From an uncultured Alphaproteobacteria bacterium (GTDB taxonomy: Bacteria; Pseudomonadota; Alphaproteobacteria; RF32; CAG-239), in the NCBI GenBank assembly GCA_944392155.1, contig CALXVR010000015.1, forward strand, positions 1 through 39,303: 39,303 nucleotides of DNA, written 5' to 3'. Shown here in pieces: positions 29,291-36,796 of the stretch. The notes under the pieces were generated by a model. That model saw only the letters and a program-made list of their open reading frames with translations, was not told where the DNA came from and made no database searches. Made by a program: the position numbers and the translations under genes. Numbering within the stretch: position 1 is the first letter of the stretch; each line of letters opens with the position of its first letter.

Positions 29291-30349
29291 CTAGAATTCA
29301 ATGAATGTAGTTAAACCTAAGATGCCAAGAATAAAGGCAATAATCCAAAAACGGATAACAACGGTGGTTTCCTTCCAGCCAAGTTGTTCAAAGTGGTGGT
29401 GAATCGGCGCCATTTTGAAAAAACGTTTGCCTCCGGTTTTTTTGAAGTAGGCAACCTGAATCATAACAGATAAAGCTTCAATGACAAAAACACCGCCGAC
29501 AATAGCCAATAGAATCTCATGTTTTGTCATAACGGAGATTGTGCCCAGAAGGGCTCCCAAGGCTAAAGAACCGGTGTCACCCATGAAAACTTTTGCGGGA
29601 GGTGCATTGAACCATAAAAAGCCGACACAACCGCCAATAACCGCAGCGCAAACAATGACAATCTCAGCGGCGTGAGGAATCGGCAGTAAGCTGAATAAAG
29701 GCGCAAATTCTGTGCCGCAGAGATAGGCTACAATGGCAAAAACTATAAAAGATACAACTAATAGACCGGAAGCTAATCCGTCCAGTCCGTCACTTAGGTT
29801 TACGGCATTAGATGCTCCGGCGATAACAACCATGGCAAAAGGAATGTAGAACCAACTTAAATTCAGGGCAAAATTTTTAAACCATGGAAAAGTCAGTTCA
29901 AAGCGGCTGTTTTCCGGTGTGGCTTGAGATATAATCCAAACAGCAATCAGAGCCGTGGTAAACTGTAAGAATAATTTCATTTTGGCGGTCATGGCGTTGG
30001 CCGTTTGTTTTGTTACTTTGACATAATCATCAACAAAGCCGGTTAGACCATAAACCAGAAGAACTAAAATGCTTATCCAGACAAAAGAGTTGTGTAGGTC
30101 TGCACAAACCAACATACTGATGATGGATGACCCCAGAATGAGCAAACCTCCCATGGTCGGTGTGCCTTTTTTGGTCAATAGATGGCTTTGAGGTCCGTCT
30201 TCTCTGATGGGTTGCCCTTTGGCTTGATGCAGGTGCAAGAAATTAATAAGTTTTGTCCCGAAGGATAAGGCTAAAATCAGAGCAAGAAAAAAAGCAACGA
30301 AACCTCTGAACGGGACGGAGTTGAAAAAGTCTGATAAGTACAGCAACAT
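29291..30349 (-). CDS. mraY: Phospho-MurNAc-pentapeptide transferase MraY
   Basis: This 352-aa, ten-TM inner-membrane enzyme makes lipid I from UDP-MurNAc-pentapeptide and undecaprenyl phosphate. Landmarks are GTPTMGGLLILG, FVDDYVKVTKQT (catalytic DD), NLSDGLDGLASG, KVFMGDTGSLALGALLG and APIHHHFEQLGW. AAGGAA precedes the ATG, and a perfect 12-bp inverted repeat lies just upstream. It is the first gene of the minus-strand cluster; murE and murF are not upstream. Confidence 0.97.
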   Translation of the reverse strand: MLLYLSDFFNSVPFRGFVAFFLALILALSFGTKLINFLHLHQAKGQPIREDGPQSHLLTKKGTPTMGGLLILGSSIISMLVCADLHNSFVWISILVLLVYGLTGFVDDYVKVTKQTANAMTAKMKLFLQFTTALIAVWIISQATPENSRFELTFPWFKNFALNLSWFYIPFAMVVIAGASNAVNLSDGLDGLASGLLVVSFIVFAIVAYLCGTEFAPLFSLLPIPHAAEIVIVCAAVIGGCVGFLWFNAPPAKVFMGDTGSLALGALLGTISVMTKHEILLAIVGGVFVIEALSVMIQVAYFKKTGGKRFFKMAPIHHHFEQLGWKETTVVIRFWIIAFILGILGLTTFIEF

Positions 30350-30360
30350 TGTTAGTTCCT

Positions 30361-30393
30361 TAAATTTATGATGATGTCGGTATCATAAATTTA
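30361..30393 (-). repeat. Perfect 12-bp inverted repeat ahead of mraY
   Basis: TAAATTTATGAT (30361-30372) and ATCATAAATTTA (30382-30393) flank a 9-base loop. It lies in the mraY leader or promoter, right beside its Shine-Dalgarno site. There is no T run, so it is not a terminator. It may be an operator or an mRNA element. Confidence 0.6.
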
Positions 30394-30443
30394 ATATCTA
30401 AAATATTCCTTAAAAATTTTGATTATGTTGCATATTTTTAAGT

Positions 30444-30968
30444 TTAAAAGGACATCATGCAACGGAAGCTGTTGCGGCTTTTCTTTTTAACTTTTGCTAT
30501 TTCTCCGGTGGAAAGTTTAACTCCAACGGCAAAATTTTTATCTTCAGCGTAGTCAGATGATGTTAGGTAAGTATCATTTTTTAGTGGACGAGCTGATTTT
30601 ATTTTTTCAAGCTTGTCATTTAGGTGCAAGAACGTATGAGCTCCAACTCGTTGTTGTTGCAGTTTGTTTATGGGGAAAAATTGCAATAAATCCGGTAAAA
30701 ACCAATCGCCTGATTTTGTGCCTCTGGTTTGATATAGGCGACAATAGGTTTGGGCTTTTTCCCAGTTCTTAGACCCCGGTTGCTCCAATGACATTATCAA
30801 ACCGCTGTCTTTGGTGGAATTGACTTGCCAAACAATGCCAACCGGAACTAAGCCCTCTAAAAGCTGATTGTTGAAGGTTTTATTGCTGTAATAAATGTCT
30901 CCGACTTCTATTGCCGGAGATAGGCGCGGTGTGGTGAGTAAAAAAAGGAAGAATAAAAATTTCTTCAT
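30444..30968 (-). CDS. Secreted DUF1566-like protein
   Basis: A 174-aa protein with a signal peptide (MKKFLFFLFLLTTPRLSPAI). The mature part includes GIVWQVNSTKDSGLIMSLEQ, a YCRLYQTRGTKSGDWFLPDL segment and NSFRCMMSF at the end. The 'GDWFLPDLLQF' and 'RCM' features resemble the DUF1566/Lcl C-terminal domain common in secreted proteins, of unknown function. It starts two bases after the binding-protein gene and is the last gene of the operon that begins with ndk. The stop codon sits inside a GTTGCAT/ATGCAAC inverted repeat (30427-30463). Confidence 0.65.
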   Translation of the reverse strand: MKKFLFFLFLLTTPRLSPAIEVGDIYYSNKTFNNQLLEGLVPVGIVWQVNSTKDSGLIMSLEQPGSKNWEKAQTYCRLYQTRGTKSGDWFLPDLLQFFPINKLQQQRVGAHTFLHLNDKLEKIKSARPLKNDTYLTSSDYAEDKNFAVGVKLSTGEIAKVKKKSRNSFRCMMSF

Positions 30969-30970
30969 GA

Positions 30971-31657
30971 TTAATTACTCGCTTGAAGGACTTCGCCTTG
31001 TGGAGAAATCTGAATTTGTCCGGATGCAGTCGTGTGGTTGTTTAGTTTGTGCAGATTCTGAGAAATTCGCTCCGGCGATGGGAGCGAATCGCCCCAAGCG
31101 GGAGATGTGTTTTCATAAGTGAAAATCAACAGATTTAACGCATCATAGAGATTGGAACTGCAAGATGTCGGAAGTTTTCCTGTTGTGTTAAAGAATTTTT
31201 CGGTAAATTTGTCTGTATGATATGACAAATAGTGATTAAAATTATATCGCCCATCGTTTAAGTTATTCCCGATTGCACAAGTGAAGTGAATGCGGCGAAA
31301 TTTATCTGCCAAGGGGATTGCTTTTTGAGCGGCGGGAGACCATAAGGTTATGATGGCTGCAACATCTTGCTTCTCAATCATGTTTAAAAGATTTTTTTCA
31401 GCCTTTTCGGCATCTCCGGCATCGTCTTGGTAAAATAGACGATATTGGTAGTTGTTTTTTGGGTTGTCCCATTCTTTGAGCGCTATGTTTAAAGCATCTT
31501 GCGCCGCTAAACCCACATCAGCGTTTGCTCCGCTCAGCGGAAGCGTTATGCCGATGTTGACTACGCCTCTCTCTTTTGGACGAGTTTGTTTGTTATATAA
31601 ATGCCATGTTCCCCAAAAAATGAGTAGAAACAGTATGAATGAAATAATTTTACGCAT
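30971..31657 (-). CDS. Short periplasmic binding protein (LivJ-like, type I)
   Basis: A 228-aa protein with an N-terminal membrane anchor or signal (FILFLLIFWGTWHLY), then the start of a branched-chain amino-acid-type binding domain: VVNIGITLPLSGANADVGLA, KNLLNMIEKQDVAAIITLWSPAAQKA. The C-terminal part, LYDALNLLIFTYENTSPAWGDSLPS, matches the family's end. The middle (about 130 residues in full-length proteins of about 370) appears to be missing, so a normal two-lobe binding site is doubtful. It starts at the perM-like stop without a gap. Confidence 0.7.
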   Translation of the reverse strand: MRKIISFILFLLIFWGTWHLYNKQTRPKERGVVNIGITLPLSGANADVGLAAQDALNIALKEWDNPKNNYQYRLFYQDDAGDAEKAEKNLLNMIEKQDVAAIITLWSPAAQKAIPLADKFRRIHFTCAIGNNLNDGRYNFNHYLSYHTDKFTEKFFNTTGKLPTSCSSNLYDALNLLIFTYENTSPAWGDSLPSPERISQNLHKLNNHTTASGQIQISPQGEVLQASN

Positions 31658-32725
31658 TTAGCTATCCAGATAAAGAGTGCTCTTTTTGTAGTTATCAATT
31701 GCGTGACGAAGTAATACGCCGATTACGGCGGCAACAGGAACGGCAATCATTAAGCCTAAAAATCCTAATAATACGCCACCAGCCAGTAAAGCGAACATAA
31801 CCCAAACAGGGTGTAGTCCGACATTGTCTCCGACTAATTTGGGAGTTAGGAAATTTCCTTCTAAAAATTGCCCTGTCGCAAAGACCAAAACAACCTGCAA
31901 AATCGGCATCAAGGTATCAAATTGGGCAAAGGCAATGCCGATGCTGAGGAGAAAACCGACGATGCTTCCTACATAAGGAATAAACGAGATTAAACCGGCA
32001 ATGAAGCCAACCAGCAAGCCTAAATCAAGACCGACGAAATATAATCCCAGGGAATAATATGTTCCTAAAATAACACAAACACTTAATTGGCCGCGGATAA
32101 AACCGGCTAAAGTGCGGTCTATTTGGCGAGCTTGTTCTCTGATTGAGCTCTTGGATTTGCGAGGTAACAGACTATCTACTTTGGCAATAAACATATCCCA
32201 GTCTCTGAGCATGTAGAAAGCTACGATTGGGGTGATTAAAAGCAAAGATATGAGGTTGAATATGGCAAATCCACTGGTGATGATGCCTCGTAAAACACCG
32301 CCGATAACTTTTAATGTGTTAGCCAAATTGTTGCGCATATATTCGCGAATTTTTTCAGGTTCCAAAGAAGGAAAGCGGTCGTGTAATTCGTTAATGAACG
32401 GTTCTATCTTTTTTAAGAATGAGCTTATGTATTGCGGAATTACATTAATAAAACGTCCGAGTTGTTCATCTATGACGCCGATTAGCAGAGCCAGAGCCGG
32501 AAGGACAATGATGGCTACTAACAGTAATACAAGAAATGTAGCTAAAGTTCGGTTCATGCCCCATTTTTCGAATCTTGAAGCAAAGGGATCAAGCAAGTAG
32601 CCGATGATTATGCCCGTTACGAAAGGTAGAAGCACTGACCTCAGGACATAAACAGAAATACAAAACAGTACAAATAATGTCAGCCAGAACATCCAGTTGC
32701 GATTGTTTTTTGCGGCAGCAGGCAT
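31658..32725 (-). CDS. AI-2E/PerM-family membrane protein
   Basis: A 355-aa polytopic protein of the AI-2E (PerM) family, with about seven or eight hydrophobic segments. Landmarks are LLPFVTGIIIGYLLDPFASRF near the start, the long periplasmic-side helical part (ISSFLKKIEPFINELHDRFPSL), PRKSKSSIREQARQI, and FIPYVGSIVGFLLSIGIAF, then LLGFLGLMIAVPVAAVIGVL. Members export small molecules or peptides; the substrate is unknown. It is coupled with DUF2066 upstream (13-base gap), an association often seen in alphaproteobacteria. Confidence 0.88.
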   Translation of the reverse strand: MPAAAKNNRNWMFWLTLFVLFCISVYVLRSVLLPFVTGIIIGYLLDPFASRFEKWGMNRTLATFLVLLLVAIIVLPALALLIGVIDEQLGRFINVIPQYISSFLKKIEPFINELHDRFPSLEPEKIREYMRNNLANTLKVIGGVLRGIITSGFAIFNLISLLLITPIVAFYMLRDWDMFIAKVDSLLPRKSKSSIREQARQIDRTLAGFIRGQLSVCVILGTYYSLGLYFVGLDLGLLVGFIAGLISFIPYVGSIVGFLLSIGIAFAQFDTLMPILQVVLVFATGQFLEGNFLTPKLVGDNVGLHPVWVMFALLAGGVLLGFLGLMIAVPVAAVIGVLLRHAIDNYKKSTLYLDS

Positions 32726-32738
32726 ATTATTTATCCTT

Positions 32739-33788
32739 TCAAATTTTTTCGATTATATAAAAATCACCGGCATTTTTGAGGTTATAGTATTTGTTTCGCA
32801 ATGCTTCTTGCAGTTTGTCAAAGCCACCGATGTAATCAATTTTAAACTGAACTTTTCCTGAGCCAACGGCTGCTGTTGAAATTTTGCTGATGTAATCTAT
32901 TTCTTTTAATTGTTTTTCTAACATTAGCCAATCTTTTAAGTAGGCATAGGAGTAGAGTACGGTAATTTCAGATTTGTTTTGTCGGTCGACAACATTTTGT
33001 TTTTTTATCTTGTTGTATATATGATCGCTGATTTGGTTGATTGCATTGACAAATAGCTGCGGAGAACGGTCTCCCTGTACCGAAATGCTTTCTTCCGAAC
33101 CATCTCTGTAAGAGTAGATTATGATGTTTAGACCTTCAATTCCGTTATAGACGGCGTCAGCAACATAAATGTCTTTTGTGTTGTTGATGAAGGCAATTTT
33201 ATCCAGAGCGGCACCGTTTAGGCTTAATGCTTTTTCGGCATCCAGAGCGGCATAGTTTGAGCCGTTCGCAGGAATGCTGAAAAACTTTACCGAGCCAAGA
33301 TTGCGAGGGTTTTGTTCCCAAGCCTTGCGCCAAAGGTTGCCCGCTTCCCAAAGCATGGGCGTGTCTGTTTTGAACTCTCTGAAGGTTGGAATAATCAAGA
33401 CATTTGCCATAGAGCTAATAACAAACGGGATGTCATTTTCCTGCATGTATGTTTTGAGAATGCGTTCGTTGATGGCAACATTGAGTGTGGCCAGATAGCG
33501 GACATTAGAAGCTTTCTCTGAGATGATGGAAACTTCTTTTATGAAATTTAATATCTGAGCGTCGTTCAGCTCATTCAAACGTCTTACGCCTTCAGCCGTT
33601 GTAACTCTTTTAGCAACGGTTGTGTATGCTTGGCGATTGGCGGCTGTCATGGCTTTTTCTCTGGCAACGGAGGCGTTTTCGGCGGTGACATCAACCGTGA
33701 TTTCGGCATTATATGTCATGTCTCCAGCAGAGGCGGGAGCGCTTAGAAATAAAGAAAAAAGAAAAAGAGCGGTAAGACGGAGAAACAC
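32739..33788 (-). CDS. DUF2066 periplasmic protein
   Basis: The start is taken as GTG at 33788, giving MFLRLTALFLFSLFLSAPAS as a signal peptide. AAGGAG lies six bases upstream, inside the end of ndk, whereas a TTG 21 bases earlier lacks one. The 349-aa protein has the repeated beta-alpha layout of DUF2066: YNAEITVDVTAENASVAREK, RRLNELNDAQILNFIKEVSI, VLIIPTFREF and LLVNAINQISDHI-like helices. Function is unknown; it is expected in the periplasm. It is cotranscribed with ndk and the PerM-like gene, matching known alphaproteobacterial clustering. Confidence 0.82.
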   Translation of the reverse strand: MFLRLTALFLFSLFLSAPASAGDMTYNAEITVDVTAENASVAREKAMTAANRQAYTTVAKRVTTAEGVRRLNELNDAQILNFIKEVSIISEKASNVRYLATLNVAINERILKTYMQENDIPFVISSMANVLIIPTFREFKTDTPMLWEAGNLWRKAWEQNPRNLGSVKFFSIPANGSNYAALDAEKALSLNGAALDKIAFINNTKDIYVADAVYNGIEGLNIIIYSYRDGSEESISVQGDRSPQLFVNAINQISDHIYNKIKKQNVVDRQNKSEITVLYSYAYLKDWLMLEKQLKEIDYISKISTAAVGSGKVQFKIDYIGGFDKLQEALRNKYYNLKNAGDFYIIEKI

Positions 33789-33798
33789 GGCGCACTCC

Positions 33799-34215
33799 TT
33801 AGCCGACAATTTCGATGTTGGAAAAGAAGAAGTTTATCTCTCTTTTGGCACTTTCCGGAGAATCCGATCCATGAACCGTATTCTTATCAATGGAGAGAGC
33901 AAAAGTTTTGCGAATCGTCCCTTCTTCAGCGATGGCCGGATTTGTGGCTCCCATAATTTTGCGATATAAGGCTATTGCGTTGTCTGCTTCCAAAATTTGA
34001 ACCACTACCGGAGCTGAGGTCATTTGCTCAATCATACTGGTAAAAAAGGCTTTGTCTTTGTGTTCTGCGTAAAACTCTTCAGCTTGTTCCGTCGTCAGCA
34101 GGAGTCTTTTTTGGGCGACAATGTGAAGACCGGCGTCTTCAATCATGGTATTGACTTTGCCTGTTATATTACGAGATGTGGCATCAGGTTTAATTATTGA
34201 AAGAGTTCTTTCCAT
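33799..34215 (-). CDS. ndk: Nucleoside diphosphate kinase
   Basis: The 138-aa enzyme transfers phosphate between nucleoside di- and triphosphates through a phospho-histidine. It begins [20 protein letters not shown] and contains the catalytic His115 in [20 protein letters not shown]. All family positions appear intact. It heads the minus-strand operon of five genes (33799-30444) and is divergent from pta, with 157 bases between them. Confidence 0.97.
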   Translation of the reverse strand: MERTLSIIKPDATSRNITGKVNTMIEDAGLHIVAQKRLLLTTEQAEEFYAEHKDKAFFTSMIEQMTSAPVVVQILEADNAIALYRKIMGATNPAIAEEGTIRKTFALSIDKNTVHGSDSPESAKREINFFFSNIEIVG

Positions 34216-34286
34216 TGATTTATCCTTACAGAAAATTATGTTTTGTTCAAAATTTATGCAGATAGTATATTATTTTGCCGTAAAAA

Positions 34287-34310
34287 GCAAAAGTTTTTAT
34301 AGACTTTTGC
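34287..34310. repeat. 8-bp inverted repeat in the ndk-pta divergent region
   Basis: GCAAAAGT (34287-34294) and ACTTTTGC (34303-34310) flank TTTTATAG. It sits between two divergent promoters, where a regulator could act. No regulator was identified. Confidence 0.4.
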
Positions 34311-34372
34311 CTTTAAGCGTTGTTTATTATCAATAATTCTGTTTTAACCAAGATAAATATAGAGGTGATTGA

Positions 34373-35380
34373 ATGTTGGAGAGTGCTTATTTGAACGGTC
34401 TTGTTTCAAGAGCAAGAAGTGATGTGAAAACTATTGTGTTGCCCGAGGGTGAAGATGAACGTATTTTAAAAGCAGCTCATCTGATTACTGCTGAAAAAGC
34501 AGCTAAAATAATTATTTTAGGCGATGTCGAATCGGTTAAAAAATATTTTAACGACAATAATTGGAGTATGGATGATATCGAGCTGATTAATCCGGCAGAA
34601 TCGGCTAATTTGGAAAAATATACAAAGCTTTTGTATGAGTTGCGTAAAGAAAAAGGCATGACCGAAGAAGAAGCTGCCAAAACGGCTTTGAATCCGAATT
34701 ATTTCGGAACCCTTATGATTAAGGCCGGTGATGCAGATGGTATGGTTTCCGGCGCCAATCACTCTACGGCTGATACGGTTCGTCCGGCATTGCAGATTAT
34801 TAAATCTGCCAAGAAAGGTGCAAGTGTATCATCTTTATTGATTTTGGTTCACAATGATAAGCCATATATCTTGGCTGACTGTGCTATCATCATTGACCCG
34901 ACAGACAAAGAAATGGCCGACACAGCTCTTGAAGCCGGTAAGAACGCCATTAAGTTTGGTATGGAGCCAAAAGTTGCTATGTTGACTTTCTCTACCAAAG
35001 GTTCAGGTAAAGGTGATCAAGTTGACAAAGTTCGCCGTGCTACCGAAATTGCTTTGGATGCTTTGAAAAATGATCCAGATTATAATACGTTGAACATTAA
35101 GCTTGACGGTGAGTTGCAAGCAGATGCCGCTTTGGATGCCGTTGTAGGTGCTAAAAAAGCTCCGGGAAGTGAAGTTGCTGGTAAAGCGAATGTGTTGATT
35201 TTCCCTGACTTGGCATCCGGCAACATCAGCTATAAAATGTTGCAAAGAATCTGTGGTTGTGAAGCCTATGGTCCGATGTTGCAAGGTTTAAATGCGCCGG
35301 TTAATGATTTGTCTCGCGGTGCTTTGGTTGAAGATATTGTGGGCATGATTGCGATTACCTGCATTCAGGCTCAGAAATAA
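34373..35380 (+). CDS. pta: Phosphate acetyltransferase
   Basis: The 335-aa single-domain enzyme interconverts acetyl-CoA plus phosphate with acetyl phosphate plus CoA. Landmarks are KTIVLPEGEDERILKAAHLI, ADGMVSGANHSTADTVRPAL, MLTFSTKGSGKGDQVDKVRR, LDGELQADAALD and NVLIFPDLASGNISYKMLQR. It is the short, catalytic-only form of Pta. AGAGGTGATT precedes the ATG. Two acetate kinase genes follow, so the unit makes ATP and acetate from acetyl-CoA. A palindromic repeat lies in the 154-base gap to ackA. Confidence 0.97.
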   Translation: MLESAYLNGLVSRARSDVKTIVLPEGEDERILKAAHLITAEKAAKIIILGDVESVKKYFNDNNWSMDDIELINPAESANLEKYTKLLYELRKEKGMTEEEAAKTALNPNYFGTLMIKAGDADGMVSGANHSTADTVRPALQIIKSAKKGASVSSLLILVHNDKPYILADCAIIIDPTDKEMADTALEAGKNAIKFGMEPKVAMLTFSTKGSGKGDQVDKVRRATEIALDALKNDPDYNTLNIKLDGELQADAALDAVVGAKKAPGSEVAGKANVLIFPDLASGNISYKMLQRICGCEAYGPMLQGLNAPVNDLSRGALVEDIVGMIAITCIQAQK

Positions 35381-35386
35381 TTTTCT

Positions 35387-35483
35387 ATGGGGTCTAGTTA
35401 AGATTTTGTGTGTTGAAAAATGCTTATGTACTATTTTGTATGCTCAGCTTTTTCAGCCCTTAAATCTTAATTATTCCCCTCAT
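35387..35483 (+). repeat. Palindromic repeat, copy A
   Basis: A 97-base imperfect palindrome. TATGGGG...TTAAGATTT on the left pairs with AAATCTTAA...CCCCTCATA on the right (9-bp core TTAAGATTT). An inner stem TTGAAAAA pairs with TTTTTCAG. The loop is GTACTATTTTGTAT. Architecture and loop resemble copies B and C at 38566-38815. It sits between pta and ackA and would fold in the mRNA. Confidence 0.75.
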
Positions 35484-35534
35484 ATAAAATTATTTTAACA
35501 TTTGAAAAAACATCTTAAAAATAAGGACGTAATG

Positions 35535-36716
35535 ATGAAGAAAATACTCGTTTTGAACTCCGGTTCATCTACGCTGAAATATCAGCTTTTTAATGTGGAA
35601 GGCGATAAATATGAAGTCGTTGCCAAAGGTAATGCCGAGCGTATCGGGCGTGAGGCTTCTTTTGTCGGTATAAAATATGCTAATGGCGACAAAAAAGAAG
35701 TTCAGGTCGATTTACCGGATCACAAAACAGCCTTAAACGAGGTTATGAAACTTTTGCTTGATGGCGTTATCAGTAATTTGAACGAGATTGCAGCCATCGG
35801 ACACCGTATCGTTCAAGGTGGTTCTATTTTTAAGGGCTCTGTCGTTGTTGATGAAAAAGTTATTGAAGATATTGAATCTCTTTCAACTTTGGCTCCGTTG
35901 CATAATCCGGCCGCCGCTTTGGTTATCCGTGCCGTTATGAAAGAGCTGCCTACTGTTGCGCAAGTTGTGGTTTTTGATACGGCTTTTCATCAGACAATGC
36001 CAGCGGAAGCTTATGTTTATGCTCTGCCTGAAAAACAGCGTACAACTTATAAAATTCGTCGTTACGGCGCTCACGGAACATCACATAAATTTGTGGCTCA
36101 GAAAGCAGCTGAAATTGTCGGCGAAAAATCAAAAATCATTACCTGCCATATCGGTAGTGGTGCGTCAATTACGGCGGTTAAGGACGGCAAATGTATTGAT
36201 ACCTCTATGGGTATGACCCCTCTGGCCGGTATTGTTATGGATACGCGTTGCGGTGATATTGATCCCTATATTCCGCTTTATATTATGAAGACGCAGAATT
36301 TGACACCTGATGAAGTTAATGAGATGCTCAATAAGCAAAGCGGTAAATATGGTTTGACCGGTTATAGTGACTCTCGTGATTTTGAGGCTGCTTATAATCG
36401 TGGTGAGCCGAAAGTTTTGGAAGCTATGCAGGTTTATGTTTACAATATTGTCAAATATATCGGTTCTTATATTGCGGCTTTGGGTGGTGTTGATGCCATT
36501 GTCTTTACGGCAGGTGTCGGTGAAAACTCTCCCATTGTGCGCAAGTTGGTTTTGGAGCGTTTGGCTTATTTAGGGATTAAAGTTGATGATACTAAGAATA
36601 ACGTGCGCGGTGATTTTGCTGAAATTACTACGCCGGATTCTAAGGTTAGAGCCTTTGTTATCCCGACAAATGAGGAGTTGGCAATCGCTCAAGATACGGT
36701 TAGCTTGACTAATTAG
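35535..36716 (+). CDS. ackA: Acetate kinase, first paralogue
   Basis: The start at 35535 (MKKILVLNSGSSTLKYQL) has AAGGA seven bases upstream. The ATG at 35532 is too close and the TTG at 35502 has no such site. The 393-aa ASKHA kinase converts acetyl phosphate plus ADP to acetate plus ATP. Catalytic features include N8 of LNSGS, the Arg in AIGHRI, FDTAFHQTMP and TNEELAIAQD. Departures from the usual motifs are VQGGS for V-H-G-G, RRYGAHGTSH for RRYGFHGTSH, HIGSGAS for HLGNGAS, and MDTRCGD for MGTRxGD. Confidence 0.92.
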   Translation: MKKILVLNSGSSTLKYQLFNVEGDKYEVVAKGNAERIGREASFVGIKYANGDKKEVQVDLPDHKTALNEVMKLLLDGVISNLNEIAAIGHRIVQGGSIFKGSVVVDEKVIEDIESLSTLAPLHNPAAALVIRAVMKELPTVAQVVVFDTAFHQTMPAEAYVYALPEKQRTTYKIRRYGAHGTSHKFVAQKAAEIVGEKSKIITCHIGSGASITAVKDGKCIDTSMGMTPLAGIVMDTRCGDIDPYIPLYIMKTQNLTPDEVNEMLNKQSGKYGLTGYSDSRDFEAAYNRGEPKVLEAMQVYVYNIVKYIGSYIAALGGVDAIVFTAGVGENSPIVRKLVLERLAYLGIKVDDTKNNVRGDFAEITTPDSKVRAFVIPTNEELAIAQDTVSLTN

Positions 36717-36735
36717 TAATTTTGTGGCATAAAGG

Positions 36736-36768
36736 CGGGGTGCTATTATGATAGCACCTCGTTTTTTT
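36736..36768 (+). terminator. Intrinsic terminator between the two ackA genes
   Basis: CGGGGTGCTAT (36736-36746) pairs with ATAGCACCTCG (36751-36761) around TATG, with T7 after. The second ackA may therefore be expressed separately; I saw no strong promoter in the short remaining gap. Confidence 0.9.
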
Positions 36769-36796
36769 ATCTCAATAACAACATAGGAAAGCTTAT

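Noticed and set aside
33789..33809. TTG start for the DUF2066 gene
   Set aside because: AAGGAG is placed for the GTG at 33788, which gives a clean signal peptide; the TTG start lies within the ndk gene end.
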